Both the position numbers and the translations under genes were made by a program. DNA of 64,000 bases from Hominiventricola aquisgranensis (lineage in GTDB: Bacteria; Bacillota; Clostridia; Lachnospirales; Lachnospiraceae): assembly GCF_040096225.1 (NCBI RefSeq), contig NZ_JBBMFC010000004.1, positions 62,001 through 126,000 on the forward strand. Direction: 5' to 3'. This document shows, piece after piece, positions 33,819-41,799 of the stretch. Below the pieces are notes generated by a model that was not told where the DNA came from, ran no database searches, and saw only the letters and a program-made list of their open reading frames with translations. Position 1 is the first letter of the stretch; each line of letters starts with the position of its first letter.

Positions 33819-35662
33819 AGGTACCACAGCTTAATGACATGACATATGAGCAGATCATACAGAGGGCCGTGAGCCGTATCCCGTCTCTGACAGATCAATG
33901 GACAGACTTTAACAGTCATGATCCGGGAATCACGGTTCTCCAGACCTATGCGTGGCTTGTGGATATGCTGAATTATTATATGGATGCCACAGGGGATGTG
34001 CATGTGAAGAAATACCTGAAACTTCTGGGCATTCAGCAGCAAAAGCGCCGGGCAGCAGCTGGTTATGTAGTGATCCACGGGGACGTACAGCAGGAGATCC
34101 CAAAAGGAACCAGACTCTTCGCAGGTGATATCTCTTTTGAGACAGCGGAAGAATGGAAAGGTTCAGAAAACAGATTCTGTTCCTTCCTGCGGCAGATAGA
34201 AGATCAGTACCTGGATCTGACTGCATTTGCAGGTACCGACGGAGAATATGCCGATATTTTTCAGCCGGAAGAACAGGCAGCACAGGCTGTGTGTCTTGGA
34301 TTTTCAAAGCCGCTGCAGGCGGAAGACAGGATCTATATCTGTGTGGAATATCAGGAGAGGAGAAATCCTTTTGATCAGACCTTCCGTCTGGGAACACTGG
34401 AATGGCAGGTGTTTACTGAAGAAGGCTGGAAGACAGTGGAAGTGGAAGACGAGACTTGCGGATTTTTAAGAAGCGGATTTGTGACGCTTAAAGATATGGC
34501 GCCTATGGCAGTATGGAGTCCTATGTTCGGCAATGGACGGGCATACTATCTGAAAGCCAATCTGCAGGAAAATACATATGACAGTTGTCCGCGGATAGGC
34601 ATGGTGTATGTGAATCCTCTGAAGGTCATCCAGCAGCACACAGTCTGTAAAGAGGGAGAACTGCTGCCAGAGCTTCTGATCGGAACCACTGATGGATGTG
34701 CAGGGCAGAGCCTTCTGTTTGATTATCCCTATGCATATAAGTTTTCCCTGGCGGTTGTGGGAGAGGATGGAGAGGTAGAAACCTATCATTATGCAGAAGA
34801 TCTGGAGGAAGCAGGCTACAAGGATCGGGTATTCACATATGAGGAAGAGACTCAGAGCATCCGCTTTGGTGATGGGATTCATGGAGTGATCCCGAGACAG
34901 AATAAAGATATTTATGTGACAGGGTTGATCTGTTCTCTGTGCGGCAATGGAAATGTGCAGGCAGGAGAACTGAACCGGTTTGAAGATCCGACCATCAGAG
35001 CAGCTGTCAGCAATCCACTGCCAGTGGATGGAGGACAGGATGCAGAGACCATCCGTGATATGAAAAAGCGGATGCAGAAGGAATTGTTCATTCAGAACCG
35101 GATGGCCTCACAGACAGATTATGAGACCATCGTAAAGCAGACACCGGGCCTTATGATCGATCTGGTGCAGGTGATCCCTGGAAAAGAATATGGCGTCATG
35201 CATCGCCAGAACCGGAGTGAAAATGAAGTGGTTGTAGTGGTCAAGCCGTGGAGCGATGAAAAAAAACCAGTTTTGAAAGAACAGTACCGAAAAGCCATTG
35301 AGGACTATATCGAACCATATCGGCTGATCAATACCAAGGTGACGGTGGAATCTGCCAGATATGCAGGTATCTGCGTACATGGAAAGATCGCATTGGAGCA
35401 GGATTCTCCAAAGACCAGAAAAGCGGTACTGGAACGGATCAGCAGGGAGCTTTCTTATACAGAACGAAAGCATCCTTTTGGAACGGTGATTTCTTATGGA
35501 CAGTTGTTTACAGCACTGGAAAATACCGAAGGGGTAAAAAAGGTACTGGAACTGAATCTGGAGAGAACTGGAAATGCAGCCAGAAAGAATGACAGAGGAG
35601 ATGTGCTTCTGGATGCAGATGCGCTGGGGATCCTGGAGGAGACAGATCTGGAATTTTGCTAG
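33812..35662 (+). CDS. Second J-like baseplate assembly protein (Afp12-like)
   Basis: A 616-residue protein related to the previous one: FNSHDPGITVLQTYAWLVDMLNYYMDATGDVHVKKYLKLLGI is the N-terminal module of putative baseplate assembly proteins. It is followed by GYVVIHGDVQQEIPKGTRLFAGD, the conserved RFGDGIHGVIPRQNKDIYVTG loop near residue 350, and a C-terminal J-like module (ASQTDYETIVKQTPGLMIDLVQVIPGK). Two paralogous J-type proteins per locus match the wedge heterodimer of extracellular contractile injection systems. It starts inside the preceding gene, so translation is coupled. Confidence 0.85.
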   Translation: MLKVPQLNDMTYEQIIQRAVSRIPSLTDQWTDFNSHDPGITVLQTYAWLVDMLNYYMDATGDVHVKKYLKLLGIQQQKRRAAAGYVVIHGDVQQEIPKGTRLFAGDISFETAEEWKGSENRFCSFLRQIEDQYLDLTAFAGTDGEYADIFQPEEQAAQAVCLGFSKPLQAEDRIYICVEYQERRNPFDQTFRLGTLEWQVFTEEGWKTVEVEDETCGFLRSGFVTLKDMAPMAVWSPMFGNGRAYYLKANLQENTYDSCPRIGMVYVNPLKVIQQHTVCKEGELLPELLIGTTDGCAGQSLLFDYPYAYKFSLAVVGEDGEVETYHYAEDLEEAGYKDRVFTYEEETQSIRFGDGIHGVIPRQNKDIYVTGLICSLCGNGNVQAGELNRFEDPTIRAAVSNPLPVDGGQDAETIRDMKKRMQKELFIQNRMASQTDYETIVKQTPGLMIDLVQVIPGKEYGVMHRQNRSENEVVVVVKPWSDEKKPVLKEQYRKAIEDYIEPYRLINTKVTVESARYAGICVHGKIALEQDSPKTRKAVLERISRELSYTERKHPFGTVISYGQLFTALENTEGVKKVLELNLERTGNAARKNDRGDVLLDADALGILEETDLEFC

Positions 35663-35680
35663 GAAGGAGGAACACCGGCT

Positions 35681-36775
35681 ATGATGGAAGAAGGAAAAAA
35701 GATTAATTTTTACCGGCTGGGTCTGGAAAATGGAAGACGGTACCGGATGGAGCTGACAGATGAATACAGACTTACCGGAACAGGCGGCGGTGTGTTCCTG
35801 TATCTGGCGCCAGTTTATGACTCCAGAGATCGGGATGGATCCTGGCATAGACTGGTTCTGGAGGGCGATTTTTATCGTTGCAAATATGAAGTATTGGTCA
35901 TGGCGACCAATGAGAATCTGACAGAGCAGACAGAAAAAGCATGGGAAGAGGGCAGTTCACCGGATCTGTTCTGGCCGGAGGGCTCTTATGTACGGAAAGT
36001 AAATACAGATGATTTTCTGCTCCATGAACTGAAAGGCCGGTATCTGTGGGTACTGATCCGAATATCGGGAGCTGCCGTTGACAGTCATTTCTGTATGGAA
36101 GGATTTCGTGTGGAATTTCCGTGGACCAGTTTTTCTGGTTATCTTCCGGAGATCTATCAGGAAGCCGGACAGAATTCATTTTTTGAGCGTTATATGGCGG
36201 TCTTCCAGAGCATGTACGAAGATCTGGAGCAGCAGGTAGATCATCTGCCCCGGATCCTGGACTATGAGAGCACACCGGACGAAAATCTTGGAACGCTTCT
36301 TACGTGGACAGGAAAGCCTTATGGAGGCGCAGAACCTGGAGCGGAGAAGATCCGTATGCTAATCCGGGATTTAAGCAAGATCCAGACCGGAAAAGGTACG
36401 GTACGGGTGATGAAGCAGATGATCCAGTTTGTTACCGGTCGGGACGCGGTAATCATGGAGTATTTTAAGTGGCATGACTGGATGCGCAGAGGAGCCAGCC
36501 AGTTAGAGCGGTATGAGAAGCTGTTTGGAAAAAATGAAGATCAGTTCTGTGTGATCCTGGATCTGACAAGGGAAGGTCAGCCAGTGGTGCCGGAGGAGCT
36601 TCAGAAACTTCTGCAGGAATACACGCCTCTTGGTATGAACAGTAATCTGATTTTTCTTGACTGGTCCAGCCAGATGGATACGCACTGTTATCTTGATAAA
36701 AACAGCCGGCTGGCAATTCCGGAGCGTGCGGATACCAGTGGATTCTCGCTGGATGGAAATTATGTACTTGGATGA
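35681..36775 (+). CDS. Phage tail protein I-like baseplate periphery protein
   Basis: A 364-residue protein. The N-terminal half is a beta-rich segment of unknown fold. The C-terminal half, from about residue 145, is the tail-protein-I-type domain: GYLPEIYQEAGQNSFFERYMAVFQSMYEDLEQQVDHLP, then LGTLLTWTGKPY and MLIRDLSKIQTGKGTVRVMKQMI. Such proteins sit at the edge of the baseplate and carry fibres, but no fibre gene follows. GGAAGGAGGAAC precedes the ATG. It is the last gene before the thiamine operon promoter, and no clear terminator separates them. Confidence 0.8.
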   Translation: MMEEGKKINFYRLGLENGRRYRMELTDEYRLTGTGGGVFLYLAPVYDSRDRDGSWHRLVLEGDFYRCKYEVLVMATNENLTEQTEKAWEEGSSPDLFWPEGSYVRKVNTDDFLLHELKGRYLWVLIRISGAAVDSHFCMEGFRVEFPWTSFSGYLPEIYQEAGQNSFFERYMAVFQSMYEDLEQQVDHLPRILDYESTPDENLGTLLTWTGKPYGGAEPGAEKIRMLIRDLSKIQTGKGTVRVMKQMIQFVTGRDAVIMEYFKWHDWMRRGASQLERYEKLFGKNEDQFCVILDLTREGQPVVPEELQKLLQEYTPLGMNSNLIFLDWSSQMDTHCYLDKNSRLAIPERADTSGFSLDGNYVLG

Positions 36776-36784
36776 TTTTGATGC

Positions 36785-36813
36785 TTGCAAATTAAGCGTC
36801 AGCCGTGTATAAT
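36785..36813 (+). promoter_or_regulatory. Promoter of the thiamine operon
   Basis: TTGCAA at 36785-36790 and a consensus TATAAT at 36808-36813 are separated by 17 bases. Transcription would start near 36820, at the 5' edge of the TPP riboswitch. Confidence 0.8.
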
Positions 36814-36820
36814 GGTCAGA

Positions 36821-36905
36821 AATAGGGAGCTCAAATAGATGGGCTGAGAGTAGACTTTTTAGTCTTGACCTGGAACCTGATTTGGATAATGCCAACGTAG
36901 GGAAA
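36821..36905 (+). ncRNA. TPP riboswitch (THI element)
   Basis: The conserved core of the THI box is present: GGGAGC, then GGGCTGAGAGTAGACTTTTTA with the CTGAGA motif at 36843-36848, a P3 stem, and the second half ACCTGATTTGGATAATGCC followed by AACGTAGGGAA. It binds thiamine pyrophosphate and should switch off the downstream thiSFGHE genes when thiamine is plentiful. A terminator hairpin at 36990-37030 completes the expression platform. Confidence 0.95.
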
Positions 36906-36989
36906 TACATGTCGCAAAGAAATGCACTTATGTGTCGTTGCTCTCTGTTTTGTGTGAACTGGGGGCACCACTTTTCACAGAGTATGACA

Positions 36990-37030
36990 GGCGCCGAATG
37001 ATATGCTATGCGTATCATTCGGTGCCTTTT
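36990..37030 (+). terminator. Riboswitch-controlled terminator before thiS
   Basis: GGCGCCGAATGATA (36990-37003) pairs with TATCATTCGGTGCC (37013-37026), a 14-bp stem with a 9-base loop, followed by TTTTTGCTTTTT. GGCACC at 36964-36969 can instead pair with GGTGCC at 37021-37026, a possible antiterminator. The 36906-36989 stretch links aptamer and terminator and holds no gene. Confidence 0.87.
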
Positions 37031-37071
37031 TGCTTTTTCAGGGTGTCAGAACGGTGAAAGGAGAGCTTGTC

Positions 37072-37266
37072 ATGGTAAAGATCAATGGAGAAGACAAAGA
37101 GATTGCCGGAAGAAATCTTCTGGAATATCTCAATGAAGCCGGATTTGAAACAGAACGGGTGGTTGTAGAGAAAAACCTTGAGATCATCCCAAAAGATCAG
37201 TTCGGACAGGTGGTCATCCAGGATGAAGATGTGATTGAAGTTGTGAGATTTGTCGGTGGAGGTTGA
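37072..37266 (+). CDS. thiS: Sulfur carrier protein ThiS
   Basis: A 64-residue ubiquitin-like protein ending in VRFVGGG, so the Gly-Gly tail to be adenylated by ThiF and thiocarboxylated is present. It donates sulfur for the thiazole ring. The frame continues upstream to 37003 through the terminator stem, but ATG 37072, with AAAGGAG about 9 bases before it, gives a normal-sized ThiS (MVKINGEDKEIAGRNLLEYL). It lies first in the operon, directly after the riboswitch terminator, 3 bp before thiF. Confidence 0.93.
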   Translation: MVKINGEDKEIAGRNLLEYLNEAGFETERVVVEKNLEIIPKDQFGQVVIQDEDVIEVVRFVGGG

Positions 37267-37269
37267 GAG

Positions 37270-37929
37270 ATGACAAGGATGCAGAAGGAAATGCAGGAGC
37301 GGATCTCCAGGGAACAGCTGGATCAGGCATTTGATGCCAGATTTCCAGAAGAGATGCGGACAAAACTGCGCAATGCCAGAGTGGCTGTGGCAGGACTTGG
37401 AGGATTGGGATCCAATATTGCAGTGATGCTTGCCAGAAGTGGAGTCGGTGAGCTTCTGCTGGTGGATTTTGATACGGTGGATGTGACCAATCTGAATCGG
37501 CAGATGTATTTGATCCCTCAGCTTGGCAAGCCAAAAGCAGAAGCATTGCCGGAGATTCTGTATCAGATCAATCCATATCTGACATATCGCTCCGTGTGTA
37601 TAAAAGTTACACCGGATAATGTAAAGGAACTGTTTTCAGAATATCCGATCGTATGTGAAGCATTTGATAAGCCGGATCAGAAAGCCATGCTTGTCCGGGA
37701 ACTGCTTATGCAGTGTCCTAAGACAATCGTGGTGTCGGGAAATGGTATGGCGGGGTATGCAGATGCCAATGAGATCCGTACCTGTCAGGTGATGAAACGA
37801 TTATATGTGTGCGGAGATCAAAGTACGGATGTTGGAAATGGAATCGGACTGATCGCACCAAGAGTGGCAGTCTGTGCTGCACATGAAGCGAACAAAGTGC
37901 TGCAGTTGATTATGCAGACAGAATCATAG
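37270..37929 (+). CDS. thiF: ThiS adenylyltransferase ThiF
   Basis: E1-like enzyme that adenylates the ThiS C-terminus. The 219-residue protein has the ATP-binding ARVAVAGLGGLGSNIAVMLARSGVGELLLVDFDTVDVTNLNRQMYL region split by the usual R and N/D residues (GLGGLGSNIAVMLA, about residue 42; DVTNLNRQ, about 75). It belongs to the short clostridial type: I see no C-x2-C zinc pairs and no rhodanese domain. Position between thiS and thiG supports ThiF over MoeB or HesA. Confidence 0.92.
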   Translation: MTRMQKEMQERISREQLDQAFDARFPEEMRTKLRNARVAVAGLGGLGSNIAVMLARSGVGELLLVDFDTVDVTNLNRQMYLIPQLGKPKAEALPEILYQINPYLTYRSVCIKVTPDNVKELFSEYPIVCEAFDKPDQKAMLVRELLMQCPKTIVVSGNGMAGYADANEIRTCQVMKRLYVCGDQSTDVGNGIGLIAPRVAVCAAHEANKVLQLIMQTES

Positions 37930-37950
37930 TTTACGAAAAGGGGAAGAAAC

Positions 37951-38715
37951 ATGGAAGATAAATTTATATTAGGTGGTAAAGAATTTCACAGTCGTTTTAT
38001 TCTGGGTTCAGGAAAATATAATCTGAACCTGATCAAGGCAGCAGTAGAGCAGGGAGGAGCAGAGATCATCACGCTTGCTCTGCGCCGTGCCAACACACAG
38101 GAAAGTGAAAATATTCTGGACTTTATTCCGAAGGGAGTGACACTTCTTCCGAACACCTCAGGTGCAAGAACTGCAGAGGAGGCAGTCCGGATCGCACGTC
38201 TGAGCAGAGCTATGGGATGTGGAGATTTTGTAAAAGTGGAGATCATGCGGGATGCAAAATATCTGTTCCCGGATAATTATGAGACAGTAAAAGCAACGGA
38301 AATCCTTGCAAAAGAGGGATTTGTAGTGCTTCCGTATATGAATCCGGATCTGAATGTGGCAAGAGATCTGCAGAATGCAGGCGCAGCAGCTGTCATGCCG
38401 CTGGCAGCGCCGATCGGAAGCAACAAAGGTCTTGCAACGAAAGCGATGATCCGGGTTCTGATCGATGAGATCGATCTGCCGATCATTGTGGACGCAGGAA
38501 TTGGAAAACCATCTCAGGCATGTGAAGCCATGGAAATGGGAGCAGCAGCCATCATGGCAAATACAGCCATTGCTACAGCTGGAAATGTACCGGAGATGGC
38601 AGCCGCATTCAAGCTTGCTATTGAAGCCGGAAGAAAAGCATATCTGACAGGAATGGGAAGAGTCCTTGCCAGAGGTGGAAGTGCATCAGATCCACTGACA
38701 GGATTTCTGCATTAG
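37951..38715 (+). CDS. thiG: Thiazole synthase
   Basis: Builds the thiamine thiazole phosphate from deoxyxylulose phosphate, ThiS thiocarboxylate and dehydroglycine. This is a 254-residue TIM barrel with FILGGKEFHSRFILGSGKY, TLALRR, LLPNTSGARTAEEAVRIARL, FVKVEIM, VLPYMNPDLNVARDLQNAGAA, VDAGIGKPSQACEAMEMGA and NTAIATAGNVPEMA, all standard ThiG segments in order. GGGGAAG precedes the ATG. Dehydroglycine is supplied by the next gene, thiH, which fits anaerobic thiazole synthesis. Confidence 0.97.
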   Translation: MEDKFILGGKEFHSRFILGSGKYNLNLIKAAVEQGGAEIITLALRRANTQESENILDFIPKGVTLLPNTSGARTAEEAVRIARLSRAMGCGDFVKVEIMRDAKYLFPDNYETVKATEILAKEGFVVLPYMNPDLNVARDLQNAGAAAVMPLAAPIGSNKGLATKAMIRVLIDEIDLPIIVDAGIGKPSQACEAMEMGAAAIMANTAIATAGNVPEMAAAFKLAIEAGRKAYLTGMGRVLARGGSASDPLTGFLH

Positions 38716-38727
38716 GGAGGAATGGTC

Positions 38728-39987
38728 ATGAATGAAGAAAATCAGGTATATTTTGTAGACAGTGATACACTGCCTCCGGCTGCTCTTGAGAGAAAGCACC
38801 GTCTGGAACAGGATCCGTCCTTCCGTACCAATCATATGGAATACATGAAAGGAATGGAGATCATACAGTCCGATATCAAGGATAAAGTGCTCAAAGCCAT
38901 GGATGAATTTGACTATGATGCTTACACTGCAGCGGACGTGGAGAGGGCTCTTTCTCATGAGACCTGTTCCGTAGAGGATTTTAAGGCACTGATCTCTCCG
39001 GCAGCAGCTCCTTACCTGGAACAGATGGCTAGGAAGGCAGAAGAAGTCACGAAGAATCATTTTGGAAATACTGTCTATATTTTTACACCTCTTTATATTG
39101 CCAACTACTGTCAGAATTACTGCATATACTGCGGATTCAACTGTTACAACAACATTCGCAGAAAGAAGCTGACTTTTGAAGAAATCGAGCATGAGATGCA
39201 GGTGATCGCAAAGACCGGTATGGAGGAGATCCTGATCCTGACAGGTGAGAGCAGGACCTATTCAGATGTGACGTATATCGGAAAAGCAGTGAAGATCGCG
39301 CGGAAATATTTTAAAAATATCGGCATTGAGATCTATCCGGTCAATGTGGATGAATACCGGTATCTGCACGAATGTGGGGTAGATTATGTGACGGTATTTC
39401 AGGAGACATACAACACGGATAAATACGAGACGCTGCATCTGATGGGGCACAAGAGGGTGTGGCCTTATCGATTTGATGCGCAGGAACGAGCATTGATGGG
39501 AGGTATGCGCGGAGCCGGATTTTCAGCACTTTTAGGGCTGGATGATTTCCGAAAGGATGCGCTGGCAACGGCACTTCACGTCTACTATATCAACCGGAAA
39601 TATCCACACGCTGAACTTTCTCTGAGTTGTCCGCGCCTCCGTCCGATCGTAAATAATGATAAGATCAATCCGCGGGATGTGGGAGAGAAGGAACTCTGTC
39701 AGGTGTTGTGTGCATATCGGTTGTTCCTGCCCTTTGCAGGAATCACGGTGTCCAGCCGGGAGAGCGAAAGCTTCCGAAATGGAATTACGAAGATCTGTGC
39801 TACGAAAGTCTCCGCAGGCGTTTCTACCGGAATTGGTGATCACGAAGAAAAATACGAAGGAAAAGAAGATGCAGATGTGGGAGACGAGCAGTTTGAGATT
39901 AATGACGACCGCTCCTTTGATAAAATGTATCAGGATATGGAGCGGGGCGGTCTGCAGCCGGTCCTGAATGACTATATCTATGTATAA
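38728..39987 (+). CDS. thiH: 2-iminoacetate synthase ThiH
   Basis: Radical-SAM tyrosine lyase giving dehydroglycine (2-iminoacetate) and p-cresol, used by anaerobes in place of the glycine oxidase ThiO. The cluster motif C-x3-C-x2-C is Cys128, Cys132 and Cys135 (CQNYCIYCGFN). The EEILILTGES and PVNVDEYRYLHECGVDYVTVFQETY segments follow, and the C-terminal BATS domain ends in LNDYIYV. I chose ATG 38728 because GGGAGG lies 7 bases before it, whereas ATG 38722 is too close. thiE starts inside its last 20 bases. Confidence 0.95.
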   Translation: MNEENQVYFVDSDTLPPAALERKHRLEQDPSFRTNHMEYMKGMEIIQSDIKDKVLKAMDEFDYDAYTAADVERALSHETCSVEDFKALISPAAAPYLEQMARKAEEVTKNHFGNTVYIFTPLYIANYCQNYCIYCGFNCYNNIRRKKLTFEEIEHEMQVIAKTGMEEILILTGESRTYSDVTYIGKAVKIARKYFKNIGIEIYPVNVDEYRYLHECGVDYVTVFQETYNTDKYETLHLMGHKRVWPYRFDAQERALMGGMRGAGFSALLGLDDFRKDALATALHVYYINRKYPHAELSLSCPRLRPIVNNDKINPRDVGEKELCQVLCAYRLFLPFAGITVSSRESESFRNGITKICATKVSAGVSTGIGDHEEKYEGKEDADVGDEQFEINDDRSFDKMYQDMERGGLQPVLNDYIYV

Positions 39988-40561
39988 TCCATATGAGCAT
40001 GCGATTGTGATCACCAATCGGACACTGGTTCAGGGATCATTTCTGGAACAGATGGAGAAAGTGGTCTGTCTGCATCCTCAAGGGGTGATCCTCAGGGAAA
40101 GAGATCTTTCAGATGAAGAGTATGAAGCTCTGGCCGAAAAAGTGCTTGGTATCTGTGCAAGAGAGAAGGTATCGTGTTTCCTTCACTCCCGGATCTCGAT
40201 TGCAAGGAGGCTTGGCTGTACAGATATCCATCTGTCGATTCCGTATGTGCAGTCAATGTCGGAGACAGAGAGGGAAGAACTTCGGAGGAGCTTTGCACAA
40301 GTCAGCATTTCCTGTCATAGTATGGAAGATATGGAACTGGCGGTACAGGCTGGTGCTTCTCAGATCATTCTTGGCACCATCTTTGAGACAGACTGCAAGA
40401 AAGGTCTGCAAGGAAAAGGTGTGGAATTTGTAAGACAGATCTGTGCCAGGTGTCCGGTCCCGGTCTATGCGATCGGTGGTATGAATCTGGAACGGATCTC
40501 ACTTGTGCGGCAGGCTGGAGCAGCAGGCGGATGTATGATGTCCGGATTTATGAAGTTATAA
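39968..40561 (+). CDS. thiE: Thiamine phosphate synthase-like protein (ThiE/TenI family)
   Basis: A 197-residue TIM-barrel protein of the ThiE/TenI family: ITNRTLVQGSFLEQMEKV, ILRERDLSDEEYEALAEKV, FLHSRISIARRLGCTDIHLSI, CHSMEDMELAVQAGASQIILGTIFET, AIGGMNLERISLVRQAGAAG. The phosphate-binding segment GTIFETDCKKGLQGKG differs from the G-P-I-F/x-T-x-T-K-K of most ThiE, so it may be a TenI-like aminase or isomerase rather than the coupling enzyme. It overlaps thiH by 20 bp, so expression is coupled. thiC and thiD are not in the window. Confidence 0.85.
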   Translation: MTISMYNPYEHAIVITNRTLVQGSFLEQMEKVVCLHPQGVILRERDLSDEEYEALAEKVLGICAREKVSCFLHSRISIARRLGCTDIHLSIPYVQSMSETEREELRRSFAQVSISCHSMEDMELAVQAGASQIILGTIFETDCKKGLQGKGVEFVRQICARCPVPVYAIGGMNLERISLVRQAGAAGGCMMSGFMKL

Positions 40562-40571
40562 AATGATTTGT

Positions 40572-40624
40572 AAATGGTTATGAGCGGTTATATAATGAAA
40601 ATAACGACTCATAACCATTTTTTT
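40572..40624 (+). terminator. Terminator of the thiamine operon
   Basis: AAATGGTTATGAG (40572-40584) and CTCATAACCATTT (40608-40620) form a 13-bp perfect stem, and the second arm runs into a T tract ending at 40624. The loop contains a further weak pairing (CGGTTAT with ATAACG). Confidence 0.85.
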
Positions 40625-40641
40625 GATAAAGGAGAATATAC

Positions 40642-41799
40642 ATGAGATTTTTGCATCTGGGAGATCTGCATCTGGGCAAATCCCTGGGAGATTTTGACCT
40701 GATCGGAGATCAGAAATATATATTGGATCAGATGCTTGCAGTGATCCGGGAAAGGACGGTAGATGCGGTACTGATTGCCGGGGATGTGTATGATAAAGCC
40801 ATTCCCAGTGAGGCTGCCACTAATCTGCTGGATTATTTTCTGTGTCGCCTGGCAGAAACAGGAGTGAAGACCTTCCTGATCAGCGGTAATCATGATTCTG
40901 ATGACCGGCTGAACTACGGCAGCCGGTTATTCCAGGATAATCAGATCTTTATTTCTTCTGTTTTCAGAGGAGAATTGGAGAAATATACCGTAGAAGATGA
41001 GCAGGGGGAAGTGGATGTGTATTTGCTTCCATTTGTGAAAGCATCTCAGGTGCGGCATTATTTTCCAGATGCAAAGATTGACTCCTATGATGATGCAGTG
41101 CGTGTGATCATTGAGCATGCTCATCTGGATCGCCAGAAGAGAAATGTGATCGTGGCACACCAGTTTGTGGCAGGAAGGTCAGAAGATCCGGTACTGGCAG
41201 GTTCGGAGAGCATCGGAACACAGAGTGTGGGACTGGTGGAGAAGATCAGTTATGACTGCTTTGATCCGTTTGATTATGTGGCGCTGGGGCATATTCATTC
41301 GCCTCAGAAAGTAGGAAGAGAAGAAGTTCGATATGCAGGATCACCGCTTAAATATTCTTTGAGTGAGGTGAATCATATAAAATCTGTGCCATTGGTGACC
41401 CTCGGAGAGAAGGGAAAGGTGTCGGTGGAACTGATCCCGCTGTCACCTATGAGAGATCTGCGCCATATAAAAGGCTCCATACGAGAATTACTGGATAAGA
41501 AACATGTGCAGTCGCCGGAGGACTTTATCTATGCAACTCTTACGGATGAAGAAATCATAGGTGATGCCATGGGAATCTTTCAACAGGTCTATCCCAATAC
41601 AGTGAAGATCGACTATGACAATTCCCACACCAGGGAGATCGAGCAGGTGGATCTTTCCCATATTGTTGAAAATAAATCATTTTCGGAACTGATCAGTGAT
41701 TTTTATCAGCTCATGTATCAGTGTGAGATCAGTGAAGAAGAGATGGACTATATGAAAATGGCAGCGCGGGAGGCAGGAGTGATCCATGAAACCGAGTAA
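40642..41799 (+). CDS. sbcD: Exonuclease subunit SbcD (Mre11-like)
   Basis: Mn-dependent nuclease subunit of the SbcCD complex that opens DNA hairpins and processes double-strand ends. The 385-residue protein carries all metallophosphoesterase motifs: FLHLGDLHLGKSLGDF, LIAGDVYDKAIPSEAA, LISGNHDSDDRLNYG, VIVAHQFV and VALGHIHSPQKVG. GGAG precedes ATG 40642. It overlaps sbcC by 14 bp. Confidence 0.96.
   Translation: MRFLHLGDLHLGKSLGDFDLIGDQKYILDQMLAVIRERTVDAVLIAGDVYDKAIPSEAATNLLDYFLCRLAETGVKTFLISGNHDSDDRLNYGSRLFQDNQIFISSVFRGELEKYTVEDEQGEVDVYLLPFVKASQVRHYFPDAKIDSYDDAVRVIIEHAHLDRQKRNVIVAHQFVAGRSEDPVLAGSESIGTQSVGLVEKISYDCFDPFDYVALGHIHSPQKVGREEVRYAGSPLKYSLSEVNHIKSVPLVTLGEKGKVSVELIPLSPMRDLRHIKGSIRELLDKKHVQSPEDFIYATLTDEEIIGDAMGIFQQVYPNTVKIDYDNSHTREIEQVDLSHIVENKSFSELISDFYQLMYQCEISEEEMDYMKMAAREAGVIHETE

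Noticed and set aside
29766..36775. A complete prophage or phage-tail bacteriocin
   Set aside because: No integrase, capsid, terminase, lysis, sheath, tube or tape-measure genes are present on either side.
37003..37071. Longer N-terminus of ThiS
   Set aside because: The extension would translate the riboswitch terminator stem, and the ATG at 37072 has the ribosome site.
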